DNA of 64,000 bases from Cuneatibacter caecimuris (GCF_004216775.1 NZ_SGXF01000004.1:62001-126000); one strand, 5' to 3'. Counted from the first letter of the stretch, positions 29,491 to 37,552 are shown. Notes: generated by a model from the sequence alone, not told the origin. Made by a program: numbers and translations.

Positions 29491-30102
29491 TCAGTTACCG
29501 GCAGTATCAAATTTAGCCATATTCCAGATTTCGGATGCAGTCTTGTTCTGGAAGCCGTCTGCCTGGATAGCGTAAGCAGTAACAGTAATGGTCTTGTTCT
29601 CATATTCAGCCAGAGTCTCGTTTGTTACAGAGCCTGCTATGGTGAAAGTTTCAAAGACGGGCACATTGGCATTGGCGGAAACAACAGCAGGATTAGCCCT
29701 ATCTGTAGTATAAACATATACGCCGTTGACTGCATCTACAGCGATCCAGCCCTTGTCGGCCATTTGGGCCGCTACGCTGTTTTCATCCTCGATGTCAATG
29801 ATCTCGTTAGTAACCTTCACGAACAAATAGCAATCTTCACTTGTGGAAGCTACATGGACGATGGGGTCCTTGGTATAAGTATGGCCTGGCATCAGCTTGT
29901 AAGCATTGGCCTGGTCACGGTCAGCTCCTTCGGTACTGTTGTCCACATCCTGCTCGTCCAGGGTTATGGCCACGGATCCCACGGTGAATGTGTTGGTAAC
30001 AGAATCGCTGGAAGTCAGGTAAGCCACAGTTCCCAGCACAGAGGCAGCCACAAGCAATACTGCACAGAGGCCCAGGAGCAAAACTTTGTTTGTTTTCTTC
30101 AT
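29491..30102 (-). CDS. TasA/CalY-like fibre subunit 1
   Basis: About 203 residues from ATG 30102 (AAAGGAGG upstream). Signal MKKTNKVLLLGLCAVLLVAASVLGTVAYLTSSD carries GTVAYLT; the mature part has NTFTVGSVAITLDEQDV, LMPGHTYTKDPIVHVASTSEDCYLFVKV and ITVTAYAIQADGFQNKTASEIW. It directly follows sipW, so its product is the most obvious substrate of that peptidase. Confidence 0.87.
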   Translation of the reverse strand: MKKTNKVLLLGLCAVLLVAASVLGTVAYLTSSDSVTNTFTVGSVAITLDEQDVDNSTEGADRDQANAYKLMPGHTYTKDPIVHVASTSEDCYLFVKVTNEIIDIEDENSVAAQMADKGWIAVDAVNGVYVYTTDRANPAVVSANANVPVFETFTIAGSVTNETLAEYENKTITVTAYAIQADGFQNKTASEIWNMAKFDTAGN

Positions 30103-30166
30103 ACAGAAAACCTCCTTTAAAATTTTATATGGAAAGCCTTGCGGCATTTTCCTCACGTACCCCGCC

Positions 30167-30727
30167 TTAATTTCCCCGGGGCCGCTTAAGATCGCCCCGC
30201 CTTTTCTGCTGCTTCTTGTCCTGATTAGCAGAAAAAATCAAGTCCGGCAGAAAGAACAGCAGCAGCAGAACAAACCCGGCAAAAATCACTACATAGGTTC
30301 CCGGGGGAGTCTGGATATAATTCGCGAAATATCCGAGCATCGGAATACTGAACACCGGGGAACCAATGATGTTTTTATAATGAACCAAAGCCCCGTCCTC
30401 AGCCTCATTGGCGTCTCCCTTTGTTCGGTAACGCAAAATCTGCGGGTCATTATCATCGGAAACAATTTCCACAATGCGGTGCGTAGCCACGGTGTCCTCA
30501 TCCAGCAGGAAAGTGATGACATCGCCGGGTTGAAGCTTCCTGTAGTCAACATCCCATACATAGATGAGTGAACCCACATGATAAGTTGGCTCCATAGAAC
30601 CGGAGAGAACCGTAAACACCTGGAATCCCACAATCCGGATGCCCACAAGGGCAACGGCCAGCAGCACAGCAGCCGTTACCAGTACCGTCGTAAACCAATT
30701 CCATATTTTTTTTACTGTTTTACTCAT
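30167..30727 (-). CDS. sipW: Signal peptidase I, SipW (ER) type
   Basis: A 186-residue membrane peptidase with an N-terminal helix (about 13-38), the catalytic Ser44 in VLSGSMEPTY and, at the general-base position, His83 in VATHRIVEI. A His instead of Lys marks the SipW/ER subtype, which in Bacillus matures TasA and related fibre proteins. There is a second hydrophobic helix (about 143-163) and a basic tail. First gene of the surface cluster, next to four GT(L/V)A(Y/W) substrates. The ribosome site is weak (AAGGCGG about 15 bases upstream). Confidence 0.92.
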   Translation of the reverse strand: MSKTVKKIWNWFTTVLVTAAVLLAVALVGIRIVGFQVFTVLSGSMEPTYHVGSLIYVWDVDYRKLQPGDVITFLLDEDTVATHRIVEIVSDDNDPQILRYRTKGDANEAEDGALVHYKNIIGSPVFSIPMLGYFANYIQTPPGTYVVIFAGFVLLLLFFLPDLIFSANQDKKQQKRRGDLKRPRGN

Positions 30728-30773
30728 AGCATTTTATGTACCGCCTTCTTTCTGTCATCGGCAGAAGTATTTT

Positions 30774-30801
30774 GCTATAAAAGAAAAGCACTGACGTCCA
30801 A
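30774..30801 (-). promoter_or_regulatory. Weak fixed promoter candidate upstream of sipW
   Basis: On the minus strand TTGGAC (30796-30801), 16 bp, TATAGC (30774-30779), outside the invertible segment. If functional it would give basal expression regardless of switch orientation. Match to consensus is poor. Confidence 0.25.
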
Positions 30802-30813
30802 AGGGTGAATACA

Positions 30814-30831
30814 ACATAATTCACATTATGT
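30814..30831. repeat. Left inverted repeat of the promoter switch
   Basis: ACATAATTCACATTATGT, the exact reverse complement of the sequence at 31095-31112. Each copy is itself a dyad (ACATAAT with ATTATGT around four central bases), as expected for a recombinase core site. Its outer flank, read toward sipW, has no T-run. Confidence 0.85.
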
Positions 30832-31094
30832 TACAATAATAAGGCGGAAGCGCTCCTTGCATTGAAACGTTTTCCCCTTTTAAAGCGCACAAATAGATAC
30901 CCTTCTTCGTTTTCTCAAAAAAACTACGAAAAGGGTTATTTTGTGATGCCTGTATTACTTTTGCAAGGCTTTTTATACGGTTTGAAAAATGAAATGCACT
31001 TCTTTTCCTTACGGGACTTGATTTTTAGGGTTATGTATGATATAGTTTTTTTAACTTTAAAAAGGATAAGCGCTTTTGGGGGCTGTAATTATTG
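30832..31094. other. Putative invertible promoter segment (inverton)
   Basis: A 263-bp non-coding, AT-rich segment between two perfect 18-bp inverted repeats, lying between sipW and a tyrosine recombinase gene. It contains no convincing open reading frame. The best promoter in it (31018-31046) faces right, away from sipW. Recombination at the repeats would place that promoter at 30880-30908 facing sipW, about 145 bp upstream of its start codon. The sequenced state is therefore read as OFF. Inversion itself has not been observed here. Confidence 0.75.
31018..31046 (+). promoter_or_regulatory. Promoter inside the invertible segment (faces away from sipW)
   Basis: TTGATT (31018-31023), 17 bp, TATAGT (31041-31046), with an extended -10 (TGA directly before TATAGT). 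It is the best promoter match I found between sipW and the recombinase on either strand. Confidence 0.7.
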
Positions 31095-31123
31095 ACATAA
31101 TGTGAATTATGTCGTTTTTTTTT
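31094..31123 (+). terminator. Right repeat doubling as a terminator
   Basis: The right repeat forms GACATAAT-GTGA-ATTATGTC and is followed by G and nine T (31115-31123), outside the invertible segment. In the sequenced orientation it would stop RNA from the internal promoter after about 65 nt, before it runs antisense into the recombinase gene. Confidence 0.6.
31095..31112. repeat. Right inverted repeat of the promoter switch
   Basis: ACATAATGTGAATTATGT, the exact reverse complement of 30814-30831, ending 11 bp before the recombinase stop codon. Confidence 0.85.
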
Positions 31124-31963
31124 CTAAATTACCAGACCCAGCCTTTCAATTTTCCTGCGATGCTCAATACCAGTAGTCATAATATAAATCCGGGTAGTAT
31201 CAATGCTGCTGTGGCCCAGGATATCGGCCAGCTTCGCAATATCCTTTTCAATTCCGTAAAAGGTACGGGCAAACAGCTTGCGCAGATTATGTGGAAATAC
31301 TTTTCCGGGCTTCACCCCGGCAGCCTGGCAAAGCTGTTTCATCTGCGCCCAGATACAGCTCCGGTTTAAAGGCCTGCCGTTTCGGTCAATAAAAATTACG
31401 CCGGAACGGATTTTTTCTTTTTTGGCATATTTCAAGAGCAATTTACTCAGCTTGCTGGGGATCAAGATCTTCCTACTTTTTCCCTTACATCGAACGACAG
31501 CCTCTCCCTTCTTTACATTCTCAACGCTAAAAAACCGCAATTCCGAAACTCGGATTCCTGTAGCGCAGATGGTCTGCATTACCAGATGCAGGCGCGGCTT
31601 CTTCTTTGCTGCCTCCAACAGGCGCAGGTACTCCGCCTTTGTCAGTTCCTTTTCTTCAGTGCAGTAGACCTGATTCTGCTGCTTTAAGTTCTTTACCCTG
31701 CAGTCTGTCCATCCTAAAAAGGCAAGCAGGCTGTTCAGGCTCGCCAGCATGGAATTGATTGACCGTACGGCGTAATTTCTATCCTGCAAATTTTTTTTAT
31801 AGCCCAGCACGGCTTCCTTTGTTACCAGTCCATCCCCAATATAGGCAGAAAAAGCACGGACATCCCGGAGATATTTCTCTACGGTAGCCGTGCTTTTTTC
31901 TCCCTGGATCAGATATTGACAGAAGGCTTTCGTTTGTTTCTGTGTGATTCTTCTTGTCTCCAT
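31124..31963 (-). CDS. Tyrosine recombinase (probable promoter invertase)
   Basis: A 279-residue site-specific recombinase. A SAM-like N-terminal core-binding domain (about 1-85) precedes the catalytic domain with Arg138 (TGIRVSEL), a Lys in KGKSRK (about 160-162), His225 and Arg228 (PHNLRKLF), His251 (LGHSS) and nucleophile Tyr260 (TTRIYI). All active-site residues are present. ATG 31963 is preceded by AGGAGGA at seven bases. Its stop codon nearly touches the right repeat, and no phage, transposon or conjugation gene is nearby, which favours a dedicated DNA invertase like FimB/FimE or Clostridioides RecV over an integrase. Confidence 0.9.
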   Translation of the reverse strand: METRRITQKQTKAFCQYLIQGEKSTATVEKYLRDVRAFSAYIGDGLVTKEAVLGYKKNLQDRNYAVRSINSMLASLNSLLAFLGWTDCRVKNLKQQNQVYCTEEKELTKAEYLRLLEAAKKKPRLHLVMQTICATGIRVSELRFFSVENVKKGEAVVRCKGKSRKILIPSKLSKLLLKYAKKEKIRSGVIFIDRNGRPLNRSCIWAQMKQLCQAAGVKPGKVFPHNLRKLFARTFYGIEKDIAKLADILGHSSIDTTRIYIMTTGIEHRRKIERLGLVI

Positions 31964-32270
31964 TTGTTGTTCCTCCTGTAGTGCATATGATTGCTTACTG
32001 TATTTTTTTATTGTACCCAATGTTTCAGCAAATACGTCAGCTGTCCCGGAGGAAAGGTGCATTTTATAGCGAAGCCCCTCAGAGCATTGATATTAATTCG
32101 CTATTGATTTTATTGTAATGGGTTTCAGCTGATATGTTTCAACAATTTTCTACATTTTTCCAACTCTGCTGGAGTGATAAGTAATACTAAAATAATTAAA
32201 ATATGAACTTCAGGCAGGAAATTAATTTTAAGGTTAAAATTATTTCTATAAGCTTATTATTTTTTCAAAG
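31964..32270. other. AT-rich intergenic region upstream of the recombinase
   Basis: About 300 bp with no supportable gene. Minus-strand hexamers such as TACAAT near 32020 could be part of the recombinase promoter, but none has a convincing -35 partner. I see no long repeat or attachment site. Confidence 0.5.
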
Positions 32271-32312
32271 AAAAAAAGAGGCCAGAAAGATTAAATCAAA
32301 TCCTCCAGCCTC
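32271..32312 (-). terminator. Terminator of the SRAP gene
   Basis: On the minus strand GAGGCTGG (32305-32312) pairs with CTGGCCTC (32278-32285) with two wobble pairs, followed by seven T. The stem overlaps the stop codon of the SRAP gene. Confidence 0.7.
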
Positions 32313-32881
32313 ATCTGTTCATATCCTCTTCTATTCTCAAGCAAAACCGGCGTTTTCCCCAGTGCCTGTTCCGTCCAGCCCGCGTCCCCGATCCACCGTC
32401 CAACTTCCTCTCCATCCAGAATCAGCGGCATCCTCCCATGGACTTCCGCCACAGACGGGTTCGCTTCCGTAGTCAGAATCACAAAGCATTCCCGATCCTC
32501 ATACCGGCTGTAGCATCCGGCCAGGTAAATGACCGGGGAATCTTCCCGATAAAATGTGACCTTCTCCTTCTGCCTGTCCCATTCATAAAAACCGGCCGCA
32601 GGAATCACGCACCTGCGGTTCATCACACTGTCCCGGAAGGTTTTTCTTTCCGCAGCGCTTTCCGCCCTGGCGTTGATCAAAAGCCCTTTTCCAGTATGCA
32701 TGGGAAATCCCCACCTCATCTTTTCCGCCAGCAGCCCCCTGGAATTGCCGCAGATCACCAGGGCGTCCTCTGAAGGGTGCACATCCCTCTGCGCCTTTAC
32801 CTTTAACGAAGCGTCAATCTCATTTACCAGTTTTTCCACTTCCCGCACCGCTTCCGGGTCGATATAATACCTGCCGCACAT
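32291..32881 (-). CDS. SOS response-associated peptidase (SRAP/YedK family)
   Basis: A 196-residue SRAP (HMCES/YedK) protein. The initiator Met is followed by Cys2 (MCGRYY), which becomes the catalytic N-terminal residue that forms a thiazolidine crosslink to abasic sites in single-stranded DNA. NARAESAAERKTFRDSVMNRRCVIPAAGFYEWDR and VHGRMPLIL are the family signatures. It stands alone with its own terminator. Confidence 0.95.
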   Translation of the reverse strand: MCGRYYIDPEAVREVEKLVNEIDASLKVKAQRDVHPSEDALVICGNSRGLLAEKMRWGFPMHTGKGLLINARAESAAERKTFRDSVMNRRCVIPAAGFYEWDRQKEKVTFYREDSPVIYLAGCYSRYEDRECFVILTTEANPSVAEVHGRMPLILDGEEVGRWIGDAGWTEQALGKTPVLLENRRGYEQMRLEDLI

Positions 32882-32947
32882 GGCCAGCCCTCCTTTTCCC
32901 CTATTCTCTGCGCTATCAGACGGCTCTATTCGGATTCAGCCCATTTT

Positions 32948-34312
32948 TTATGCCAAATGAGCTTTCGCCTTCCATTTCCCGCTTCGCCATCTCCATGCGA
33001 AAAGGATGACGCGGAATATCCAGTCCATGATCATGGCAATCCACACGCCGATGGCTCCCAGCCCCAGCCAAGCGCCCAGTATGTAGCTGAACAGCACTCT
33101 GAAGGCGATCATGGAGAACACAGCGGTTACCATGGCAAAGCGCACGTCATTGCAGGAGCGCAGGGCATTAGGAAGGGTAAAGGACAGAGGCCAGAGCAAA
33201 ATGGCGGTGCCGTTATGGATCATGATCAAAATCCAGGCCAGCTCTGTAGTTTCCGGGGACAGCGCATAGAGCTTCAGGATCAGGGGCAAAGCGATGAGGA
33301 TCAGGCTGTTCACCACTGCAGTAAACAGGTACGCCAGCTTCAGCAGTTTTTTCGTATAATACCGGACCTGCTTTTCGCTCCCCGCTCCCACACACTGTCC
33401 CACCACCGTAATCATGGCCAGGCCAAAGGACTGCCCTACAATGGTTCCCATGCCGTCTATGCTGTTGGCCACGGAATTCGCCGCGATCTGCACGGTGCCG
33501 AAGGTAGCGATAATGCTGACCACAACCACCCGGCCCAGCTGAAAAATACCGCTCTCCAGGCCGTTTGGAATACCGATATATAAAATTTTCCGGATCATGC
33601 CCAAATCAGGCCGGTAAGAATCTTCTTTCCGCAGATTAATCAGATTATCCGGATGCCGGAGCAGCAAAAACATCACCACCGCGCCGGCCATCCTGCTGAT
33701 CAGCGTGGGGATCGCCACGCCTGCCACGCCCATATGCAGGACAAAGATGCAAAACGCGTTTCCCAAAACGTTGATCAGATTTACCAGCACGGAAACCTTC
33801 ATGGAAATCTTGGAATTCCCCATAGAGCGGAACAGCGCGGCGTTGGAATTATAAACTGCCAGAAAAGGATAGGACAGGGTTGAAATAAGAAAATACGTCG
33901 CCGCGCTCTCCACCACCGCATCCTCGATATCCCCGAACAGCAGCCCCAGCACCTGCCTGTGCAGCGCCAGGCACGCCGCCATGATCACCGCAGCGATCAT
34001 CACCGCCACCACATTCAGCTGCTTTGCAGAGCGGCAGGCCATATCTTTTCTCTTCGCTCCGATAAACTGGGCCGTCACCACAGCCCCTCCAGTCGCCAGG
34101 GCGGCGAATACAGCGTTCAGCAGGTTATTGATCATATCCACCAGAGAAACGCCTGAAATCGCCGCTTCCCCCGCAAAGGATACCATCATGATATCCACCA
34201 TGCCCACTGTGATTGCCAGGGTCTGTTCAATGGCAAGAGGGATGATCAGTTTTTTCAAATCCAGATTAGAAAATAAATAAGACCCCGGGTCCGCTTCACT
34301 CTTCGTTTTCAT
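32948..34312 (-). CDS. MATE family efflux transporter
   Basis: A 454-residue membrane protein with about 12 hydrophobic segments. The N-terminus (KKLIIPLAIEQTLAITVGMVDIMMVSFAGEAAISGVSLVDMIN) and the second-half repeat (ANSVANSIDGMGTIVGQSFGLAMITVVGQCVGAG) match Na+- or H+-coupled multidrug/toxin extrusion proteins. The substrate is unknown. It starts inside the end of the exonuclease gene (17-base overlap), so the two are coupled. Confidence 0.93.
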   Translation of the reverse strand: MKTKSEADPGSYLFSNLDLKKLIIPLAIEQTLAITVGMVDIMMVSFAGEAAISGVSLVDMINNLLNAVFAALATGGAVVTAQFIGAKRKDMACRSAKQLNVVAVMIAAVIMAACLALHRQVLGLLFGDIEDAVVESAATYFLISTLSYPFLAVYNSNAALFRSMGNSKISMKVSVLVNLINVLGNAFCIFVLHMGVAGVAIPTLISRMAGAVVMFLLLRHPDNLINLRKEDSYRPDLGMIRKILYIGIPNGLESGIFQLGRVVVVSIIATFGTVQIAANSVANSIDGMGTIVGQSFGLAMITVVGQCVGAGSEKQVRYYTKKLLKLAYLFTAVVNSLILIALPLILKLYALSPETTELAWILIMIHNGTAILLWPLSFTLPNALRSCNDVRFAMVTAVFSMIAFRVLFSYILGAWLGLGAIGVWIAMIMDWIFRVILFAWRWRSGKWKAKAHLA

Positions 34313-35276
34313 TTTTTTGCCTCTGCCTGCGCTCCTGATTCTTTATTTTTCTCTTTTCACGGACCTCCTGCTGTTTTACGCGCAGCAAAGCCGCCCTCTC
34401 CGCCGGAATCAGCTTCAGCGTCTTAACTGCAAAGGTTTTTCCGCTATCAGATTTTTTCATCCTGATTTTCCCCTGCAGAAAGCCGTGCTCCGGACACTGG
34501 GCGAGGCAATAATAATTCTTGCCGTTGGGAGAAAACCATTTGATTTTTTTCCGCAGGGCTTTCCTGCACAGATAACAGGTGGCGGAAGCTACCCGTTTAT
34601 CCTGCAGCGCCTCTTCTTTTGAGTCAAACTCCCGGGACACATATTTTGAATAATCGGGAAATACCAGATAGATTTCTTCCTCTCTGGCGGCAGGCAGGCG
34701 GTGGTAGTCCACCGAAACCAGCCGGCCAGCCTTTTTCCAATCCAGAAGCTCCAGGATCAGCGCCGTATAATAGCAGTCTGCCTTAGCCCGGTGGAATTTT
34801 GTTTTCTTTTCCAGCTCCAGCTGCTCTACCGCTGTTTCCAGAGAAACTCTGCTCTTTCCGTCGTCAAAGCAGATGCTGAATAATTTCTGTATATCATAAT
34901 AATACAGTGGAATGGGAAAGCTATTCTCCACGCCGTAGAAGTCCATATTCTTTTGGAGTTCCGGCAAATCCATGGTCCCCCAGGTACAAAATCTGAAATC
35001 ATCTCCGCACCACGCAAAAAAGTCCTTCACCACTTCCGGGAATGTTCTGGCAGCTGCCAGCTCTTCCGGAGCGATGCGGACCATCTCCTGTATAATTTCA
35101 TGGATTTTCGGATACAGCTGCGGCTTCACCAGTTCCTGGAATTCTCCGATGATCTCCATTTTTTCATTCAATTTCAGCGCGCCGATTTCAATAATTTCAA
35201 AAGTCAGGCCCCTGTCCTGCATGGGCCTGCCCTTGGGGCTCTGGTTCCACTCCAGGTCCATCACAATATACTGCAT
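34296..35276 (-). CDS. DEDDh 3'-5' exonuclease domain protein
   Basis: About 326 residues. The exonuclease domain (1 to about 185) has Exo I YIVMDLEWNQ, an acidic Exo II region (CTWGTMDLPELQ) and the HRAKADCYYTALIL Exo III motif with His and Asp. The C-terminal half has two CxxC-type pairs (TCYLCRKALRKKIKW and YYCLAQCPEHGF), a possible zinc ribbon, and a very basic tail. It resembles KapD/RNase T-like nucleases; DNA or RNA preference is unknown. ATG 35276 (GGGAGTGAT upstream) is five bases after the previous stop. Confidence 0.88.
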   Translation of the reverse strand: MQYIVMDLEWNQSPKGRPMQDRGLTFEIIEIGALKLNEKMEIIGEFQELVKPQLYPKIHEIIQEMVRIAPEELAAARTFPEVVKDFFAWCGDDFRFCTWGTMDLPELQKNMDFYGVENSFPIPLYYYDIQKLFSICFDDGKSRVSLETAVEQLELEKKTKFHRAKADCYYTALILELLDWKKAGRLVSVDYHRLPAAREEEIYLVFPDYSKYVSREFDSKEEALQDKRVASATCYLCRKALRKKIKWFSPNGKNYYCLAQCPEHGFLQGKIRMKKSDSGKTFAVKTLKLIPAERAALLRVKQQEVREKRKIKNQERRQRQKNENEE

Positions 35277-35280
35277 GGCA

Positions 35281-35607
35281 TCACTCCCAGAAATTATGCA
35301 AAATTCCCCTGAAATCCTCCGTGACAAACTGCATGGTGCGGCTTAAAAATTCAACCTTACTCACTCCATGTTCCTCCAGCAGTTCCTGAAGCAGGCGATT
35401 CTCCGCATCCAGATAGGAATACTCCCGGTCAAACCAGTTCAGGGCTTCCAGCATCACCTGAGCCAGCCGCTCCAGATCTTCTTTCTCCATCCTGGAAGGG
35501 TGGATCGGTTCTTTCATCAACTCCTTCATCCTAGTCACAGCTTCTCTGGACATCAGATAGGCGTCCTCTTCTCTGGTCACTGACGGACCGTGCAGCTCCT
35601 GTTCCAT
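35281..35607 (-). CDS. Conserved hypothetical protein, helical
   Basis: A 108-residue acidic protein I do not recognise. It is predicted mostly helical, with a coiled-coil-like stretch (EALNWFDREYSYLDAENRLLQELLEEHG) and no membrane segment or signal. It lies four bases upstream of the exonuclease start, so it is very likely translated from the same mRNA. Confidence 0.7.
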   Translation of the reverse strand: MEQELHGPSVTREEDAYLMSREAVTRMKELMKEPIHPSRMEKEDLERLAQVMLEALNWFDREYSYLDAENRLLQELLEEHGVSKVEFLSRTMQFVTEDFRGILHNFWE

Positions 35608-35721
35608 TTTATCTCTCCTCTATCTATTGCTTGTGTCTTTTTGTGGTATAAACACAAGTCCTTGTATACGCTGTTATCTATCTTAGCATAAAAGCCCAGG
35701 CGATTCAAGACAGAGTTATCT

Positions 35722-35768
35722 AAAAACCGCGGCAAAAGCCCGGAAATTCATCCGTAGCCCTGCCGCGG
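35722..35768 (-). terminator. Terminator of the GH88 gene
   Basis: On the minus strand CCGCGGC (35762-35768 arm) and GCCGCGG (35727-35733 arm) form a GC-rich stem with a further inner GGGCT/AGCCC pairing, followed by five T. It lies 15 bp past the stop codon. Confidence 0.75.
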
Positions 35769-35783
35769 CTATTTATGTTATTA

Positions 35784-36974
35784 TTACCAGATCAGGAAGT
35801 CCTTGTCCAGAAGCTTCAGGATCGCTTCGATGAAGAAATAATCGCCGTAAATAATGGAAAACTCGTGCTCTTTATCATGATATGCAGCAGTACATTTTTC
35901 CACGATGTTGTCGCAGTCCTTTGTCCAGTTGCACCGATGGTCTCCCAGCGCCTTCAGCATCTTCATTGCGGCATCCAGGTACAGATGCTTCTCATGCTCG
36001 CTCACACACCCTGCCAGCTCGATCAGGCCGCAGGCTGTGATTGCCGCCGCTGTGGAATCCTCCCACTTGGGCTCCTTGGGGGAACGGAAATCAACCGGAA
36101 TAAATCCGTCTTCCGGAATATTGGAAATAAAGTAATGAGCCACTCTCTTTGCCGTATCCAGATATTCCTGCTTTCCTGTATGCAGGTAGCTCAGCGTAAA
36201 GCCATATACTGCCCAGGACTGCCCGCGGGTCCAGGCGGATCCGTTCTCATAGCCCTGGCCTCCGAAGGTCTGCACCAGCTCGCCGGTGTTGGGATCGAAT
36301 TCCACAATATGATTGGAAGAGCCGTCGGGGCGGATGAAGCTGCCCATCGCTGTATCCGCATGCATCATAGCGATCTGTTTGTATCTGGGATCTTCTGTTT
36401 CCTCAGCAGCCCAGTACAGCAGCGGTATATTCATCATGCAGTCGATGATCGCCCAACCCGTCTTCTTCTCTCCGGTTTCCTCGTTATCGTTCCACGCCCG
36501 GATAAACTTTCCCACCGGGTTAAAACGCCCTGCCAGTATATTGGCGGCATGCATTCCTCTGCGGCGGCCGTCTGCGTCTCCTGTCAGGCGGTAATCCGCC
36601 ACGGCGCTGTGCAGCCACATGAATCCCACGTCATGATGCAGCCCATAATAACCTTCCAGGCAGTGATCCAGCTGCTCTTCGGTAAACTTTGCAATTTCCG
36701 CATAGCGCTTATCCCCTGTCGCATGGTACATCTGCCACAGCATGCCTGCCCAGAATCCATTGGTCCACCAGCACACTCCAAGTTCTGATACATTATCTTT
36801 TCCGTCAAAAGCCCGGTTGTCGTAAGTTCCGTTGATTGTTGTATAAGGAATCTTATCCTTGGACTTCTCGCTCACCCAGGCCATTTTCTCCTGAATCTTT
36901 TCAAAAATCCCCTCTGCCCAGGATACATCCTGCTGGCTCAGAACATTTTTCAGCGCATCGTTTCTTTTAGACAT
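35784..36974 (-). CDS. Glycoside hydrolase family 88/105-type unsaturated glucuronyl hydrolase
   Basis: About 396 residues, an alpha6/alpha6-barrel enzyme that cleaves unsaturated uronic acid from oligosaccharides made by polysaccharide lyases. VCWWTNGFWAGMLWQMYHATGD, YGLHHDVGFMWLHSAV (with the catalytic-type Asp), GWAIIDCMMNIPLLYWA and ENGSAWTRGQSWAVYGF are typical of GH88. There is no signal peptide, so it acts in the cytoplasm on imported disaccharides. ATG 36974 is set by GGAGGAG. No lyase or transporter is adjacent, so the substrate (chondroitin, hyaluronan or other) is open. Confidence 0.9.
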   Translation of the reverse strand: MSKRNDALKNVLSQQDVSWAEGIFEKIQEKMAWVSEKSKDKIPYTTINGTYDNRAFDGKDNVSELGVCWWTNGFWAGMLWQMYHATGDKRYAEIAKFTEEQLDHCLEGYYGLHHDVGFMWLHSAVADYRLTGDADGRRRGMHAANILAGRFNPVGKFIRAWNDNEETGEKKTGWAIIDCMMNIPLLYWAAEETEDPRYKQIAMMHADTAMGSFIRPDGSSNHIVEFDPNTGELVQTFGGQGYENGSAWTRGQSWAVYGFTLSYLHTGKQEYLDTAKRVAHYFISNIPEDGFIPVDFRSPKEPKWEDSTAAAITACGLIELAGCVSEHEKHLYLDAAMKMLKALGDHRCNWTKDCDNIVEKCTAAYHDKEHEFSIIYGDYFFIEAILKLLDKDFLIW

Positions 36975-37066
36975 ATACTCCTCCTTCTTCCGGCTGTACC
37001 GGCATACTTTCTTAAATATAATCATAACATATCCTTCTTGAAAGGCAAGCAAATTTTTTACGGAGC

Positions 37067-37095
37067 TTGACAACTTTATTCTGAAAATATACACT
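37067..37095 (+). promoter_or_regulatory. Promoter with overlapping inverted repeat, PPC-domain gene
   Basis: TTGACA (37067-37072), 17 bp, TACACT (37090-37095). Nine-base inverted arms TTATTCTGA (37076-37084) and TCAGAATAA (37101-37109) bracket the -10, which suggests an operator. Confidence 0.55.
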
Positions 37096-37129
37096 GATAA
37101 TCAGAATAACATAAAGGATGTGAATAATC

Positions 37130-37552
37130 ATGCAATACCGCAGATATGGTTCTGTTTACGCAGTGCGGCTGGATGCCGGTGATGAAATCCTGGAGTCCCT
37201 GGCCGCCCTGGCAGAAAAGGAAGGCCTGTCCCTGGCCGCAGTGAGCGGCCTGGGCGCGGCCGGAGAAGTGACGCTTGGCATTTTCCAACCAGGAGAAAAA
37301 CAGTATTACAGCCAAACTTTCGCCGGCGCCTATGAAATCAGCTCTCTCACCGGCAACATTACCCGGATGGAGGGAAAGCCTTATCTCCACCTTCATATCA
37401 CCATCGGCAATCCCGTCACAGGAGAATGCCACGCGGGGCATTTGAGCAGGGCGGTGATCAGCGCGACAGCCGAATTATTCATCACTGTTCTGGACGGAGA
37501 AGCAGGGCGTAAGTTCAGCAATGAGGTAGGGCTCAATCTTTTAGAATTCTGA
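37130..37552 (+). CDS. PPC (DUF296) domain protein
   Basis: A 140-residue single-domain protein of the PPC/DUF296 family (PD1-like DNA-binding motif). DAGDEILESLAALAEKEGLSLAAVSGLGAAGEVTLGIF and the metal-site-like LHLHITIGNP with GECHAGHL cover the whole domain. In bacteria it occurs as small trimeric proteins of unknown role, and DNA binding has not been established for stand-alone forms. Its 3' end overlaps the convergent phosphopantetheinyl transferase gene by 12 bases. Confidence 0.88.
   Translation: MQYRRYGSVYAVRLDAGDEILESLAALAEKEGLSLAAVSGLGAAGEVTLGIFQPGEKQYYSQTFAGAYEISSLTGNITRMEGKPYLHLHITIGNPVTGECHAGHLSRAVISATAELFITVLDGEAGRKFSNEVGLNLLEF

Noticed and set aside
31124-31963. Tyrosine recombinase as a sign of a prophage or integrative element
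   Set aside because: No phage, conjugation or transposon genes nearby, no tRNA attachment site at its end, and short inverted rather than direct repeats; promoter inversion explains it better.
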